A stretch of 64,000 nt of DNA from G963422565 sp963422565 (lineage in GTDB: Bacteria > Pseudomonadota > Alphaproteobacteria > MPNO01): assembly GCA_963422565.1 (NCBI GenBank), contig OY730228.1:2356001-2420000 (forward strand), written 5' to 3'. Positions 1-6,331 of the stretch are shown one piece after another (the first letter of the stretch is position 1; every line of letters starts with the position of its first letter). A program made the position numbers and the translations under genes. The notes under the pieces are model-generated. The model saw only the letters and a list, made by a program, of their open reading frames with translations, ran no database searches and had not been told where the DNA came from.

Positions 1-719
1 TCGTTGGTCAGCCCCTTGACCACCGGGACCGGCGCGCCGCGAAACGCCCCGACCAGCCCGAGCTCGTCGCCCGGCCGGCGGGTCGTCGCCGCGAAGAAGT
101 CGAGCGGGTGGCTGCCGACGGCGAAGGAGATCGGCAGGCGCTCGCCGCGCGCCACGCAGCCCTGGTAGATGCGCTTGAGGTCGGACGGCGCGGTCACGTT
201 GGTCCCTGCCTGGCGGCGGTTGCGCAGCGACAGCCGGCGGCTCCCGACATTGGTGCGCCCGGTCGCCGGATCGACGCTGTAGTCGATCGCGGCGCTGATA
301 TAGCAACTCCCGTCGAGGCCGTGATGCGGGTAGAAAGGGAGCCGGGCGAGATCGATCTCCTCGCCGGTCATCGCGACCTCGTGAACGGGAGCCTCGTCGG
401 AGGGGACCTCGAAGACCGGCTGCGGCGTCGCCAGCCGCTTGTGGTATTCGTCGTATGCGCCGGCATGGCCGGTGCCGAAGGCGGCCGCGAGCCGTGCCCG
501 ACCGGCGGCGATCTTGGCGGCCAGCTCGACTCCTTCCGGCCCGGCGCTCCTGAACAGCACCGCCTTGGGCGTCTCCTCGATAATCGCCGCCAGCCCGGTC
601 AGCGGCACCGGTTCGTCGTGGATCTCGACCTCGTCGATCTCGATCAGCCGGTCGACGAAGCGGCGAAGCCGGAAGCTCTCGAAGTCCGGCTCCGCGCGCG
701 TCCCGGTCGCTGCCGCCAT
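1..719 (-). CDS. UbiD-family decarboxylase, N-terminal part (runs off window)
   Basis: The first 239 codons of a UbiD-type carboxylyase, read leftward and cut by the window edge. The ATG at 719 follows a good GGAGG-type ribosome site. Seen in the translation: an N-terminal mixed segment (FRLRRFVDRLIEIDEVEIHD), then the UbiD middle with PFYPHHGLDGSCYISAAIDY, TGRTNVGSRRLSLRNRR and DLKRIYQG, and later HPLDFFAATTRRPGDE followed by GAFRGAPVPVVKG. This order matches family members that use prenylated FMN for reversible decarboxylation of aromatic or unsaturated acids. The substrate cannot be told from the fragment. The genome carries other aromatic catabolism in this window, but nothing here links it to this gene. 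No UbiX is visible. Family call is firm, function is not. Confidence 0.85.
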   Translation of the reverse strand, partial: MAAATGTRAEPDFESFRLRRFVDRLIEIDEVEIHDEPVPLTGLAAIIEETPKAVLFRSAGPEGVELAAKIAAGRARLAAAFGTGHAGAYDEYHKRLATPQPVFEVPSDEAPVHEVAMTGEEIDLARLPFYPHHGLDGSCYISAAIDYSVDPATGRTNVGSRRLSLRNRRQAGTNVTAPSDLKRIYQGCVARGERLPISFAVGSHPLDFFAATTRRPGDELGLVGAFRGAPVPVVKGLTN

Positions 720-840
720 CTCCGCCTCCGCCTGCCGCGCTCCAGCCCGGCGATTATCGCCCGCCCGGCGGGCGCGGCAACCGCGCCGCCGCGCCCGCAT
801 TGGCCCGCGTTTCGAGAACCGCGACCGGCAGGCGGGAAGA

Positions 841-874
841 CCCCTCCCCCCGCCCCCTATTTCGCGGGGAGGGG
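841..874. repeat. GC hairpin, member of a dispersed C-run/G-run palindrome family
   Basis: A perfect 9-bp stem: CCCCTCCCC at 841-849 pairs with GGGGAGGGG at 866-874, with a 16-nt loop. Similar C-run/G-run palindromes occur at 16917-16932, 22002-22022 and 36413-36431, always between genes, so this is probably a small dispersed intergenic repeat rather than a gene-specific terminator. Confidence 0.55.
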
Positions 875-998
875 GTTTCCGACGAAGCCCGGCCGCTGGG
901 CCGCCGGCACGGGGATTGCCGATGCGGGGGCGACTCCTCGCGTCGCCCCGGCTCCGGGACCGTCGCGGCGCGGGGCGCGACCCGCCGGCGGCCGGATA

Positions 999-1181
999 GA
1001 CCGCTTCCCCATCGTCTCGATCGAGGACCCGCTCGTCGAGGACGATCTCGACGGGCTCGCCGCCTTCACCCGCGATCACGGCGGCAGCGCCGTCGGGCTG
1101 GTCGGGTTCGGCGCGGTGCCGCTCGCCCCGGCGCTGGCGGCGCTTGGCGCGCGGCTGCTCTACACCGTGCGCGGCGCCTGA
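999..1181 (+). pseudogene. Possible enolase-like fragment
   Basis: The frame reads RFPIVSIEDPLVEDDLDGL, close to the conserved enolase stretch of the type (F/Y)PIVSIEDGLAEDDWDGW, which carries a metal-ligand acidic residue. After about 25 residues similarity fades, apart from a short LVG, and the frame ends at a TGA at 1181. No enolase N-terminal half is visible upstream, and the downstream catalytic Lys and His segments are absent. It looks like a decayed piece or a chance match next to the phage boundary. Confidence is limited because only about 20 residues support the call. Confidence 0.35.
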
Positions 1182-1323
1182 ACCGCGCTCTCTGCGCTTC
1201 CCGCGTCTTTGGCGGCCCGCCCCGCTCGCGGCGGACCATGGTCCTCTGATGCGTTCCGCCCCGATGCGGTTCAATCGCGCCATGACGGTCCCCGACCGCA
1301 TCCCCGCTGCCCGGAGTTCTGCG

Positions 1324-2304
1324 ATGAGCGCTCTCGACGGATGGATCGACATTTTTCGCACCGGCGCCCATCGCGACTCCGGGGGGCGGGTGCGGCGCTG
1401 GAGCGCCGAGGATCTCGATCGGCTGGTCGCCGGGCTCGGGCGCGGCGACCCGGTGCCTGTGGTCGTCGGCCACCCCGAGGCGGACGCTCCGGCCTTCGGC
1501 CGGGTCGCCGGTCTCCGGCGGGTCGGCGACCGGCTTCAGGCGCGGCTGGCCGATCTCGATCCCGGGTTCCGCATCGCGGTCGCCGCCGGGCGCTATTCCG
1601 GCCGGTCGGTGGCGCTCGAGGCCGACGGGGCGGGCGGCTTCCGGCTGCGCCATCTGGGCTTCCTCGGCGGCCGGGCGCCGGCGGTCTCGGGTCTCGCGCC
1701 GAGCCGCTTCGCCGCGCCGCCGGCCGGGCTCGCCGCCGTCTACGCCTTCGCGGCGGGCGATTGGCGCCCGGCGGGGGACGAAACCGACAGCAGGGAGGAC
1801 GACTCCATGACCGAGGCCAAGCCAGGATCCGGCACGGGATCCGAAACGGCGCCCGCCGCCGAGCTCGACGCGGCGCGTGCGCAGATCGCGGCCGAACGCC
1901 GGGCGCTCGCCCGCGACCGGGCCGAGTTCGCCGCCGCGGCGCGCCGCCGCGCCGCCGAGGCCGCGCTCGCCCCGCACATCTCGGCGGGTCGGGTGCTGCC
2001 GGCCGAGGCCGCCGCGCTCGCCACCTTCATGACCGGGCTCGCCGACGATGCGGACTCGGCGCTGACCTTCGCCGAGGGTGGCGGGCGCGAGCGGGCGGCG
2101 ACGCCGCGCGCTTTCTTCGAGGCTTTCCTTGCCCGGCTGCCGGTGCGCGTTCGCTACGGCGAGATCGCCGGGGTCGAGACTCGCGCTGCGGCGCCGACCG
2201 ACGCTCGCGCGGCGGCGGCCGAGGCGCGGCGCTTGATGGCGGCGGATGCCGCCGGGGGGCTCACCATCGACCGCGCGGTTCGCCGCGTTCTCGGGAAGGA
2301 GTGA
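1324..2304 (+). CDS. Mu-like phage protease/scaffold (gpI type)
   Basis: A 326-residue protein resembling the Mu I protein (peptidase U35 type), which matures the prohead, its C-terminal part acting as scaffold. The N-terminal half shows the family pattern: VPVVVGHPEADAPAFGRVA, then GDRLQARLADLDPGF and GRYSGRSVALEADG. The second half (about 160-326) is Ala/Arg/Glu-rich and helical (AQIAAERRALARDRAEF), as expected for a scaffold core. An in-frame start 180 nt upstream exists, but the ATG at 1324 fits the family N-terminus. The next gene starts 2 nt after the stop. This is the first recognisable phage gene; in Mu, terminase, portal and head-morphogenesis genes would precede it, and none is present. 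Confidence 0.8.
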   Translation: MSALDGWIDIFRTGAHRDSGGRVRRWSAEDLDRLVAGLGRGDPVPVVVGHPEADAPAFGRVAGLRRVGDRLQARLADLDPGFRIAVAAGRYSGRSVALEADGAGGFRLRHLGFLGGRAPAVSGLAPSRFAAPPAGLAAVYAFAAGDWRPAGDETDSREDDSMTEAKPGSGTGSETAPAAELDAARAQIAAERRALARDRAEFAAAARRRAAEAALAPHISAGRVLPAEAAALATFMTGLADDADSALTFAEGGGRERAATPRAFFEAFLARLPVRVRYGEIAGVETRAAAPTDARAAAAEARRLMAADAAGGLTIDRAVRRVLGKE

Positions 2305-2306
2305 TC

Positions 2307-2726
2307 ATGGACTATCTGCTGACCAAGGCCTTCACCGCCGGGGGCGACGTGGCGGCGCACCGGATCGTCAAGCACGGCGACGCCGACGCCAAGGTGATCC
2401 AGGCCGCCGCCGCCGGCGACGCGACGATCGGCATCGCCGGCGAGCTCGGCGCGGAGACGGGGGCGCGGATCGACGTCCATCTCGCCGGCATCGCCCCGGT
2501 GGAGGCCGGCGACGCGGTCTCGCGCGGGGCGCCGGTGACCGCGGATTCGGATGGCAAGGCGGTCGCGGCCGCCCGCCACAGCCACAGCGAGAACGCGGCC
2601 GACGACTATACCGCCAACGCCGTCACCGGCGCGGCGGCGGCGGTCCGGACCATCGGCGTGGCGCTGTCCGCCGCCGGCGCCGGCGGCGATCTGATCCGCG
2701 TTCTGATCCATCCCGGTCTCGCGTGA
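2307..2726 (+). CDS. Capsid decoration/cement protein (DUF2190-like)
   Basis: A 139-residue small protein directly between protease and major capsid, the usual place for a head decoration protein. The sequence has the DUF2190-like pattern of a mostly beta, Gly/Ala-rich fold: RIVKHGDADAKVIQAAAAGD, GIAGELGAETGARIDVHLAG, a stretch on starting state (AVSRGAPVTADSDGKAVAAA), and a C-terminal IGVALSAAGAGGDLIRVLI. Such proteins bind the outside of the assembled capsid and stabilise it. GAAGGAG ribosome site just upstream of the ATG. Position and pattern agree; exact subfamily is inferred. Confidence 0.75.
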   Translation: MDYLLTKAFTAGGDVAAHRIVKHGDADAKVIQAAAAGDATIGIAGELGAETGARIDVHLAGIAPVEAGDAVSRGAPVTADSDGKAVAAARHSHSENAADDYTANAVTGAAAAVRTIGVALSAAGAGGDLIRVLIHPGLA

Positions 2727-2736
2727 GGAGGAAGAC

Positions 2737-3702
2737 ATGACGACCCTCGCATCCAGCTACCCGGTCGACTTCGAGCGCACCGCGATCGCGGTGGCCTGGG
2801 CCAATCGGAGCTATGTCGCCGACCGGGTTCTGCCCCGCGTCCGGGTGCGGCGCAAGGAGTATCGCTACACCAGCTACCCGCTGGACGAATCCTTCACCGT
2901 GCCGGACACGCTGGTCGGGCGCCGCTCCTCGCCCAACATGATTCATCTGACCGCGTCCGAGAGCGCCGGCGTCTGCCTCGACTACGGGATCGAGGACGCG
3001 ATCCCCCGCGACGACGTCGACAACGCCCCGGCGAGCGTGCGCGATCCGCGCGACCGCTCCGCGATGACGCTGGCCGACCTGCTGATGATCGGTCGCGAGA
3101 AGCGCGCCGCCGATCTGGTATTCGACGCCGCGGGCTACGCGGCGGGCAGCAAGACGACGCTCGCGGCCAAGACCCAGTGGAGCCACGCCGACTCCGACCC
3201 GGTCGCCGCGATCGTCGCGGCGGCGGAGGGCATGGTCGCGCCGCCCAACCGGATGGTGATGGGCAGCCAGGTCTGGGCGAAGCTGCGGACGCACAAGACG
3301 CTGGTCGGCGCGCTGGGGCGGCGCCGGACCGACGGCGGCATCGCCCGGCGCGAGGAGGTGGCCGAGCTGTTCGAGCTCGACGAGATCGTCGTCGGCCAGG
3401 CCTGGGTCAACTCTGCGGCCCGCGGCCAGGCCGCGCAGCTTGCCCGGGTCTGGGGCAAGCACGCCCTGCTGTATCGCGCCGACCCGCTGGCGGATGCCGC
3501 CGGCCCGCCGACGCTCGGCATCACGGCCGAATATGTTCCCGACGGCGGCGCCGACGAAGGAATGCCCGGGCGCACCGCCTATACCGGCTTCGAGCCGAGG
3601 ATCGGCGCCCATGGCAGCTATGTGATCCGGGTCGTCGAGAGCTGCGACGAGCGGATCATCGCTCCCCGCGCCGGCTATCTGTTCGTGGACGCGGTCGCGT
3701 GA
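2737..3702 (+). CDS. Phage major capsid protein
   Basis: A 321-residue protein following the decoration gene by 10 nt, with a GAGGAGG ribosome site. The N-terminus (YPVDFERTAIAVAWANRSYV, then ADRVLPRVRVRRKEY) and the middle (GIEDAIPRDDVDNAP, TLADLLMIGREKRAADLVFD) fit capsid proteins of Mu-like and related siphophages. The C-terminal part has GKHALLYRADPLADAAGPPTLG and a final domain ending IIAPRAGYLFVDAVA, typical of the capsid P-domain and tail. It would form the icosahedral shell after processing by the upstream protease. The gene is intact, so the head module has not simply decayed here. Confidence 0.82.
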   Translation: MTTLASSYPVDFERTAIAVAWANRSYVADRVLPRVRVRRKEYRYTSYPLDESFTVPDTLVGRRSSPNMIHLTASESAGVCLDYGIEDAIPRDDVDNAPASVRDPRDRSAMTLADLLMIGREKRAADLVFDAAGYAAGSKTTLAAKTQWSHADSDPVAAIVAAAEGMVAPPNRMVMGSQVWAKLRTHKTLVGALGRRRTDGGIARREEVAELFELDEIVVGQAWVNSAARGQAAQLARVWGKHALLYRADPLADAAGPPTLGITAEYVPDGGADEGMPGRTAYTGFEPRIGAHGSYVIRVVESCDERIIAPRAGYLFVDAVA

Positions 3703-3742
3703 GGCGCGACGCGGCGTGGGCGGCATATCCGTCGCGCAGGCG

Positions 3743-4150
3743 ATGAGCTACGCGACGCTCTCCGATCTCCGCGCGCGCTACGGGGCGGGGGAGATCGACG
3801 ACCTGGCGTCCGGCGAGGCCGGGCGCATCGATGCGGCGCTGGCGGACGCCACGGCCGAGATCGACGGGGTGCTGGGCCGGGCGTTCGCGCTGCCGCTGGC
3901 GGGGGGAGCCTATCCGGCGCTGCGCGCGATCTGCTGCGATCTGGCGCGTCAGCGACTGTATGACGACGCGCCGACGGATGCGGTGGCGGATGCGGCGCGG
4001 CGCGCACGCGCGCTGCTGGCGGCGATGGCCGACGGCGCGGCGGCGCTGCTGGATGCGGACGGCGGGGCGGTGCCGCGCCGGGCCCTGGCGCCGGCGCATG
4101 TCGGGCCTGCGCCGGTGATGACGGCGGCCAGGCTGGCGGGGCTGCGGTGA
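3743..4150 (+). CDS. Mu gp36-like head-tail protein (DUF1320)
   Basis: A 135-residue protein from the ATG at 3743 (MSYATLSDLRARYG), the usual DUF1320 N-terminus; a GTG 27 nt upstream is an in-frame alternative. Features: the DLRARYGAGEIDDLA opening, RIDAALADATAEIDGVLGRAF, LPLAGGAYPALRAICCDLAR and QRLYDDAP, matching the conserved core of this family, thought to act at the head-tail connection (adaptor-like helical fold). The stop overlaps the GTG start of the next gene by 4 nt, indicating translational coupling. Confidence 0.78.
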   Translation: MSYATLSDLRARYGAGEIDDLASGEAGRIDAALADATAEIDGVLGRAFALPLAGGAYPALRAICCDLARQRLYDDAPTDAVADAARRARALLAAMADGAAALLDADGGAVPRRALAPAHVGPAPVMTAARLAGLR

Positions 4151-4731
4151 GCGGTCCGGCGGGGCTGGGGATGGAATTCGTGGTCGCCGACGCGGCGGCG
4201 GATCGGCTGCGCGGCCTGCTGCGGCCGGAGCATCGCGACCGCGCGGCGCTCGCCCCCGAGCCCGACTGGCTGGCCGGCTACATCGCCGACGGCGGCGGGC
4301 TGCGCGAGGTTCTGGGGCTGCTGGACTGGGCCGGTGCGGCGAAGCTGCGCCCGCCTCTGGCGGGGGTGGCGCCGGCGGCGCTGGACGCCGGCGAGAGCCG
4401 GGGCGGTCGCACCGGGTCGGTGCAGCGGGTGACGGTGAGCCTTGCCGCGGTCGTCGTGGTCGCGGCGCCGGACGATCCGGGCGGTGCGCGGGCGCGGCGG
4501 CGTGGCGATCTCGGCCGCCATGTGGCGGCGGTGCGGGCGGCGCTGCTCGGCTGGACGCCGCCGGCGGCGGGCGGGGGGCGCACCGCGCCGCTGGCCTTCC
4601 GCGCCGGTCGGCTGCTCGAGATCGCGGACGGGCGGGTCGCCTGGGAGGATCGCTACGAGACGGTCTGCTGGATCGCCGGCGGTGCGGGGCTGGCGCCCGC
4701 GCGGCGGCTCATGGAAGGGGAGACGGGATGA
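4147..4731 (+). CDS. Mu gp37-like tail completion protein (DUF1834)
   Basis: A 194-residue protein beginning with GTG at 4147, overlapping the previous stop. Its placement right after a gp36-like gene and its pattern (GGRTGSVQRVTVSLAAVVVV followed by RRRGDLGRHVAAVRAALLGW, then GRLLEIADGRVAWEDRYET) fit the DUF1834/gp37 group, small proteins near the head-tail interface or tail terminator. Overlaps the next gene by 4 nt (ATGA type). Called mainly from order plus pattern. Confidence 0.7.
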   Translation: MSGPAGLGMEFVVADAAADRLRGLLRPEHRDRAALAPEPDWLAGYIADGGGLREVLGLLDWAGAAKLRPPLAGVAPAALDAGESRGGRTGSVQRVTVSLAAVVVVAAPDDPGGARARRRGDLGRHVAAVRAALLGWTPPAAGGGRTAPLAFRAGRLLEIADGRVAWEDRYETVCWIAGGAGLAPARRLMEGETG

Positions 4732-5609
4732 GCGTTGCGACGGAGACATACGAGAACAACATCGTGATCGGCTCGGGGGAGGTCTATCTCGACATCCTCG
4801 ACGAGGCCGGCGCCGGCACCGGCGAGCGCTATCTGGGGGATAGCGTCGGGGCGTCGCTCTCGGTCGCCACCGAGCGGGTGACGGTGGCGTCGGGCGACGG
4901 TCCGGCGGAGGTCGATCTGGTCGACAAGGTGCGCTCGATCGAGCGCACGCTGACGCTGACCCTGCACGACATCTCGGGCGAGAACCTGGCGCTGTTCGTC
5001 GGCGGCGCCGTCGGCTCGAGCCCCGAGGTGGCCGCGACCCGCGTCACCGGGACGGCCGCCTACGAGGTCCGGGCGCGGCGCGGTCGCTGGTACCAGATCG
5101 GCGCGTCGCCATACCGGCCGGCGGGCGTCGGCGCCGTGCAGGACCAGACCGCGGAAGACAAGACGGCGGGCGCCTTCGACGCCGGTTCCAAGGCCGTCAT
5201 CGTGACCACGAAGGCGGCGACCCCGACGTCGGACAACACGCTCGTCCGCGCGGAGAGCTATACGGTGGATGCCGCGCGCGGGCGCATCTTCTTCTACCCC
5301 GGCGCGACGGGCATGGACGGCGCGAACGGGACCAAGGTCTACATCCACTACGCCCCGGTGGCGCAGAACGCGGGCAGCCGCCTGCTGATCCGCGCCCGGA
5401 CGGACAGCGTCGAGGCGTCGCTGCGCTACATCGAGAGCGCGGACAGCGGGGCGGGGCGGGACTATTACGCGCCGCGCTGCACGATCGCCGCCGGCGGCGA
5501 GCTGGCGCTGAAGTCGCGCGAGGGCGAACAGCAGATCCAGCTTGCGGCTTCCATCCTCGATCCCGGCGACGGTCGCGCCGCGCTCTATGTCGACGGGAGC
5601 GTCGGCTGA
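4728..5609 (+). CDS. Phage tail tube (major tail) protein
   Basis: A 293-residue protein with the character of a siphophage tail tube subunit: early VIGSGEVYLDILDEAGAGTG, then LSVATERVTVASGD, VRSIERTLTLTLHDISGENL and a second half with VYIHYAPVAQNAGSRLLIRA and CTIAAGGELALKSREGEQQI. The beta-rich repeats and position between the gp37-like protein and the tail chaperone support the role. It has no sheath gene next to it, so the tail is of the non-contractile type, unlike Mu itself. Start overlaps the previous stop; the stop overlaps the next ATG by one base. Confidence 0.78.
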   Translation: MSVATETYENNIVIGSGEVYLDILDEAGAGTGERYLGDSVGASLSVATERVTVASGDGPAEVDLVDKVRSIERTLTLTLHDISGENLALFVGGAVGSSPEVAATRVTGTAAYEVRARRGRWYQIGASPYRPAGVGAVQDQTAEDKTAGAFDAGSKAVIVTTKAATPTSDNTLVRAESYTVDAARGRIFFYPGATGMDGANGTKVYIHYAPVAQNAGSRLLIRARTDSVEASLRYIESADSGAGRDYYAPRCTIAAGGELALKSREGEQQIQLAASILDPGDGRAALYVDGSVG

Positions 5610-6136
5610 TGGCGGGGCGTTCGAGGCCGGCGCCGCCGCCCGAGGCGCCCGACCCGGTCGCCGAGCTCGCGGTCCTGTTCCCGGATGTCGATCTCTCGGT
5701 CCGGGACCCGGACACGGGGGAGGCGGTCGGCCTCACCGTGCGCGAGTTCCGCTTCCGCGAGGGGCTGGAGGCGCAGGCGGCGGCGCGGCCGCTGCTGGCG
5801 GCGCTGGCGGCGCTGATCCCGGTCGACCCGGAGGCCGCGATGCCCGACGCGCTGGCGATCGAGGGCGCGCTTGGCGCCCATGCCGATCTGTGGCTCGAGC
5901 TGATCGCCCGCGCCACCGGGCGCGAGGCGGCGTGGCTCGGGCGGCTGGGCGACGGCGACGCCCGCGCTCTCGGCGACGCGATGTGGGCGGCGAACGGGGC
6001 TTTTTTTATCCGGCGCGTCGTCGCGGCGGCGGCGGCGCGGGAGCGGACGGAGCGCCTGTTCCGCTCTCTCGCGTCCTCGATACGCTCGTCCGCGCCGGCC
6101 ACGGCCGCGGCCACGCCGCCGTCGCGGACAGGCTGA
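5609..6136 (+). CDS. Tail assembly chaperone, short (non-shifted) form
   Basis: A 175-residue protein between tail tube and tape measure, where tail assembly chaperones lie. Seen: VGLTVREFRFREGLEAQAAA, then LIPVDPEAAMPDALAIEGA and DLWLELIARATGREAAWLGR, ending in a low-complexity tail in the unshifted frame (after ANGAFFIRRVV). Such proteins coat the tape measure before tube polymerisation. The last 43 residues look less protein-like than those of the -1 frame, which fits a gene where ribosomes shift at the T-run at 6001-6007 to make a longer product. Short and long forms together correspond to the lambda gpG/gpGT arrangement. Confidence 0.75.
   Translation: MAGRSRPAPPPEAPDPVAELAVLFPDVDLSVRDPDTGEAVGLTVREFRFREGLEAQAAARPLLAALAALIPVDPEAAMPDALAIEGALGAHADLWLELIARATGREAAWLGRLGDGDARALGDAMWAANGAFFIRRVVAAAAARERTERLFRSLASSIRSSAPATAAATPPSRTG
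6001..6007 (+). other. Slippery heptamer for programmed -1 frameshift
   Basis: Seven T residues, in phase: codons are GCT (5999-6001), TTT (6002-6004), TTT (6005-6007). This is the X XXY YYZ form with all T, allowing P- and A-site tRNAs to slip back one base. It is the only such T-run in this GC-rich gene, and the -1 frame then stays open to 6210 with protein-like sequence. A structured GC-rich stretch follows, but no particular stem was assigned. Confidence 0.7.
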
Positions 6137-6210
6137 CATGGCGCCAGATCGCCCTGTTCTGGCGCCGCGCGGAGGAGCGCCGCGCGGAGGAGGCCGCGGC
6201 GCTCAGTTGA
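6007..6210 (+). CDS. Tail assembly chaperone C-terminal extension (-1 frame)
   Basis: Sixty-seven residues read after the -1 shift, joined to residues 1-133 of the chaperone to give a product of about 200 residues. The end reads DTLVRAGHGRGHAAVADRL then TWRQIALFWRRAEERRAEEA, which resembles the helical T domains of phage GT proteins (a pattern of the type LSLRQ-hydrophobic-hydrophobic-Y/W). No independent start codon with a ribosome site is visible for this part. The stop lies 121 nt before the tape measure start. Called from frame phase and protein-like sequence. Confidence 0.65.
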   Translation, partial: YPARRRGGGGAGADGAPVPLSRVLDTLVRAGHGRGHAAVADRLTWRQIALFWRRAEERRAEEAAALS

Positions 6211-6307
6211 GGGAGCCGAGCAGCCAGACGAGCAGCGCGATGGCGGCGAGCCCGCCCACGAAGACGGCCGCGGCGCCCCACGCTATGTCGAGTGCCCAAC
6301 GCCACAT
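6203..6307 (-). CDS. Possible 34-residue antisense membrane peptide
   Basis: On the strand opposite to the phage operon, in the gap between chaperone and tape measure, an ATG at 6307 opens a 34-codon frame: a short charged/aromatic start (MWRWALDIAW) followed by a single strongly hydrophobic segment (AAAVFVGGLAAIALLVWLLG). One membrane helix would be formed. No family is recognised, and no clear ribosome site is seen. A chance frame in GC-rich DNA is quite possible; the hydrophobic run is the only reason to list it. Confidence 0.25.
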   Translation of the reverse strand: MWRWALDIAWGAAAVFVGGLAAIALLVWLLGSLN

Positions 6308-6331
6308 GATGCGGGCAGGGTAGCGCGCAGG

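Larger units (their letters stand above)
720..1323. other. Intergenic stretch between UbiD start and phage module; no intact gene
   Basis: About 600 bases without a convincing intact gene on either strand. It contains a GC hairpin at 841-874 and a short enolase-like reading frame ending at 1181. The left end of the phage module must lie here, but no att-like repeat, tRNA or transposon end was recognised. Confidence 0.5.

Noticed and set aside
720..1323. Left attachment site matching the 34-nt repeat
   Set aside because: I looked for the GCGTCACATGCTATTG core near the left phage edge and did not find it, so the repeats at 15252 and 17028 do not bracket the phage itself.
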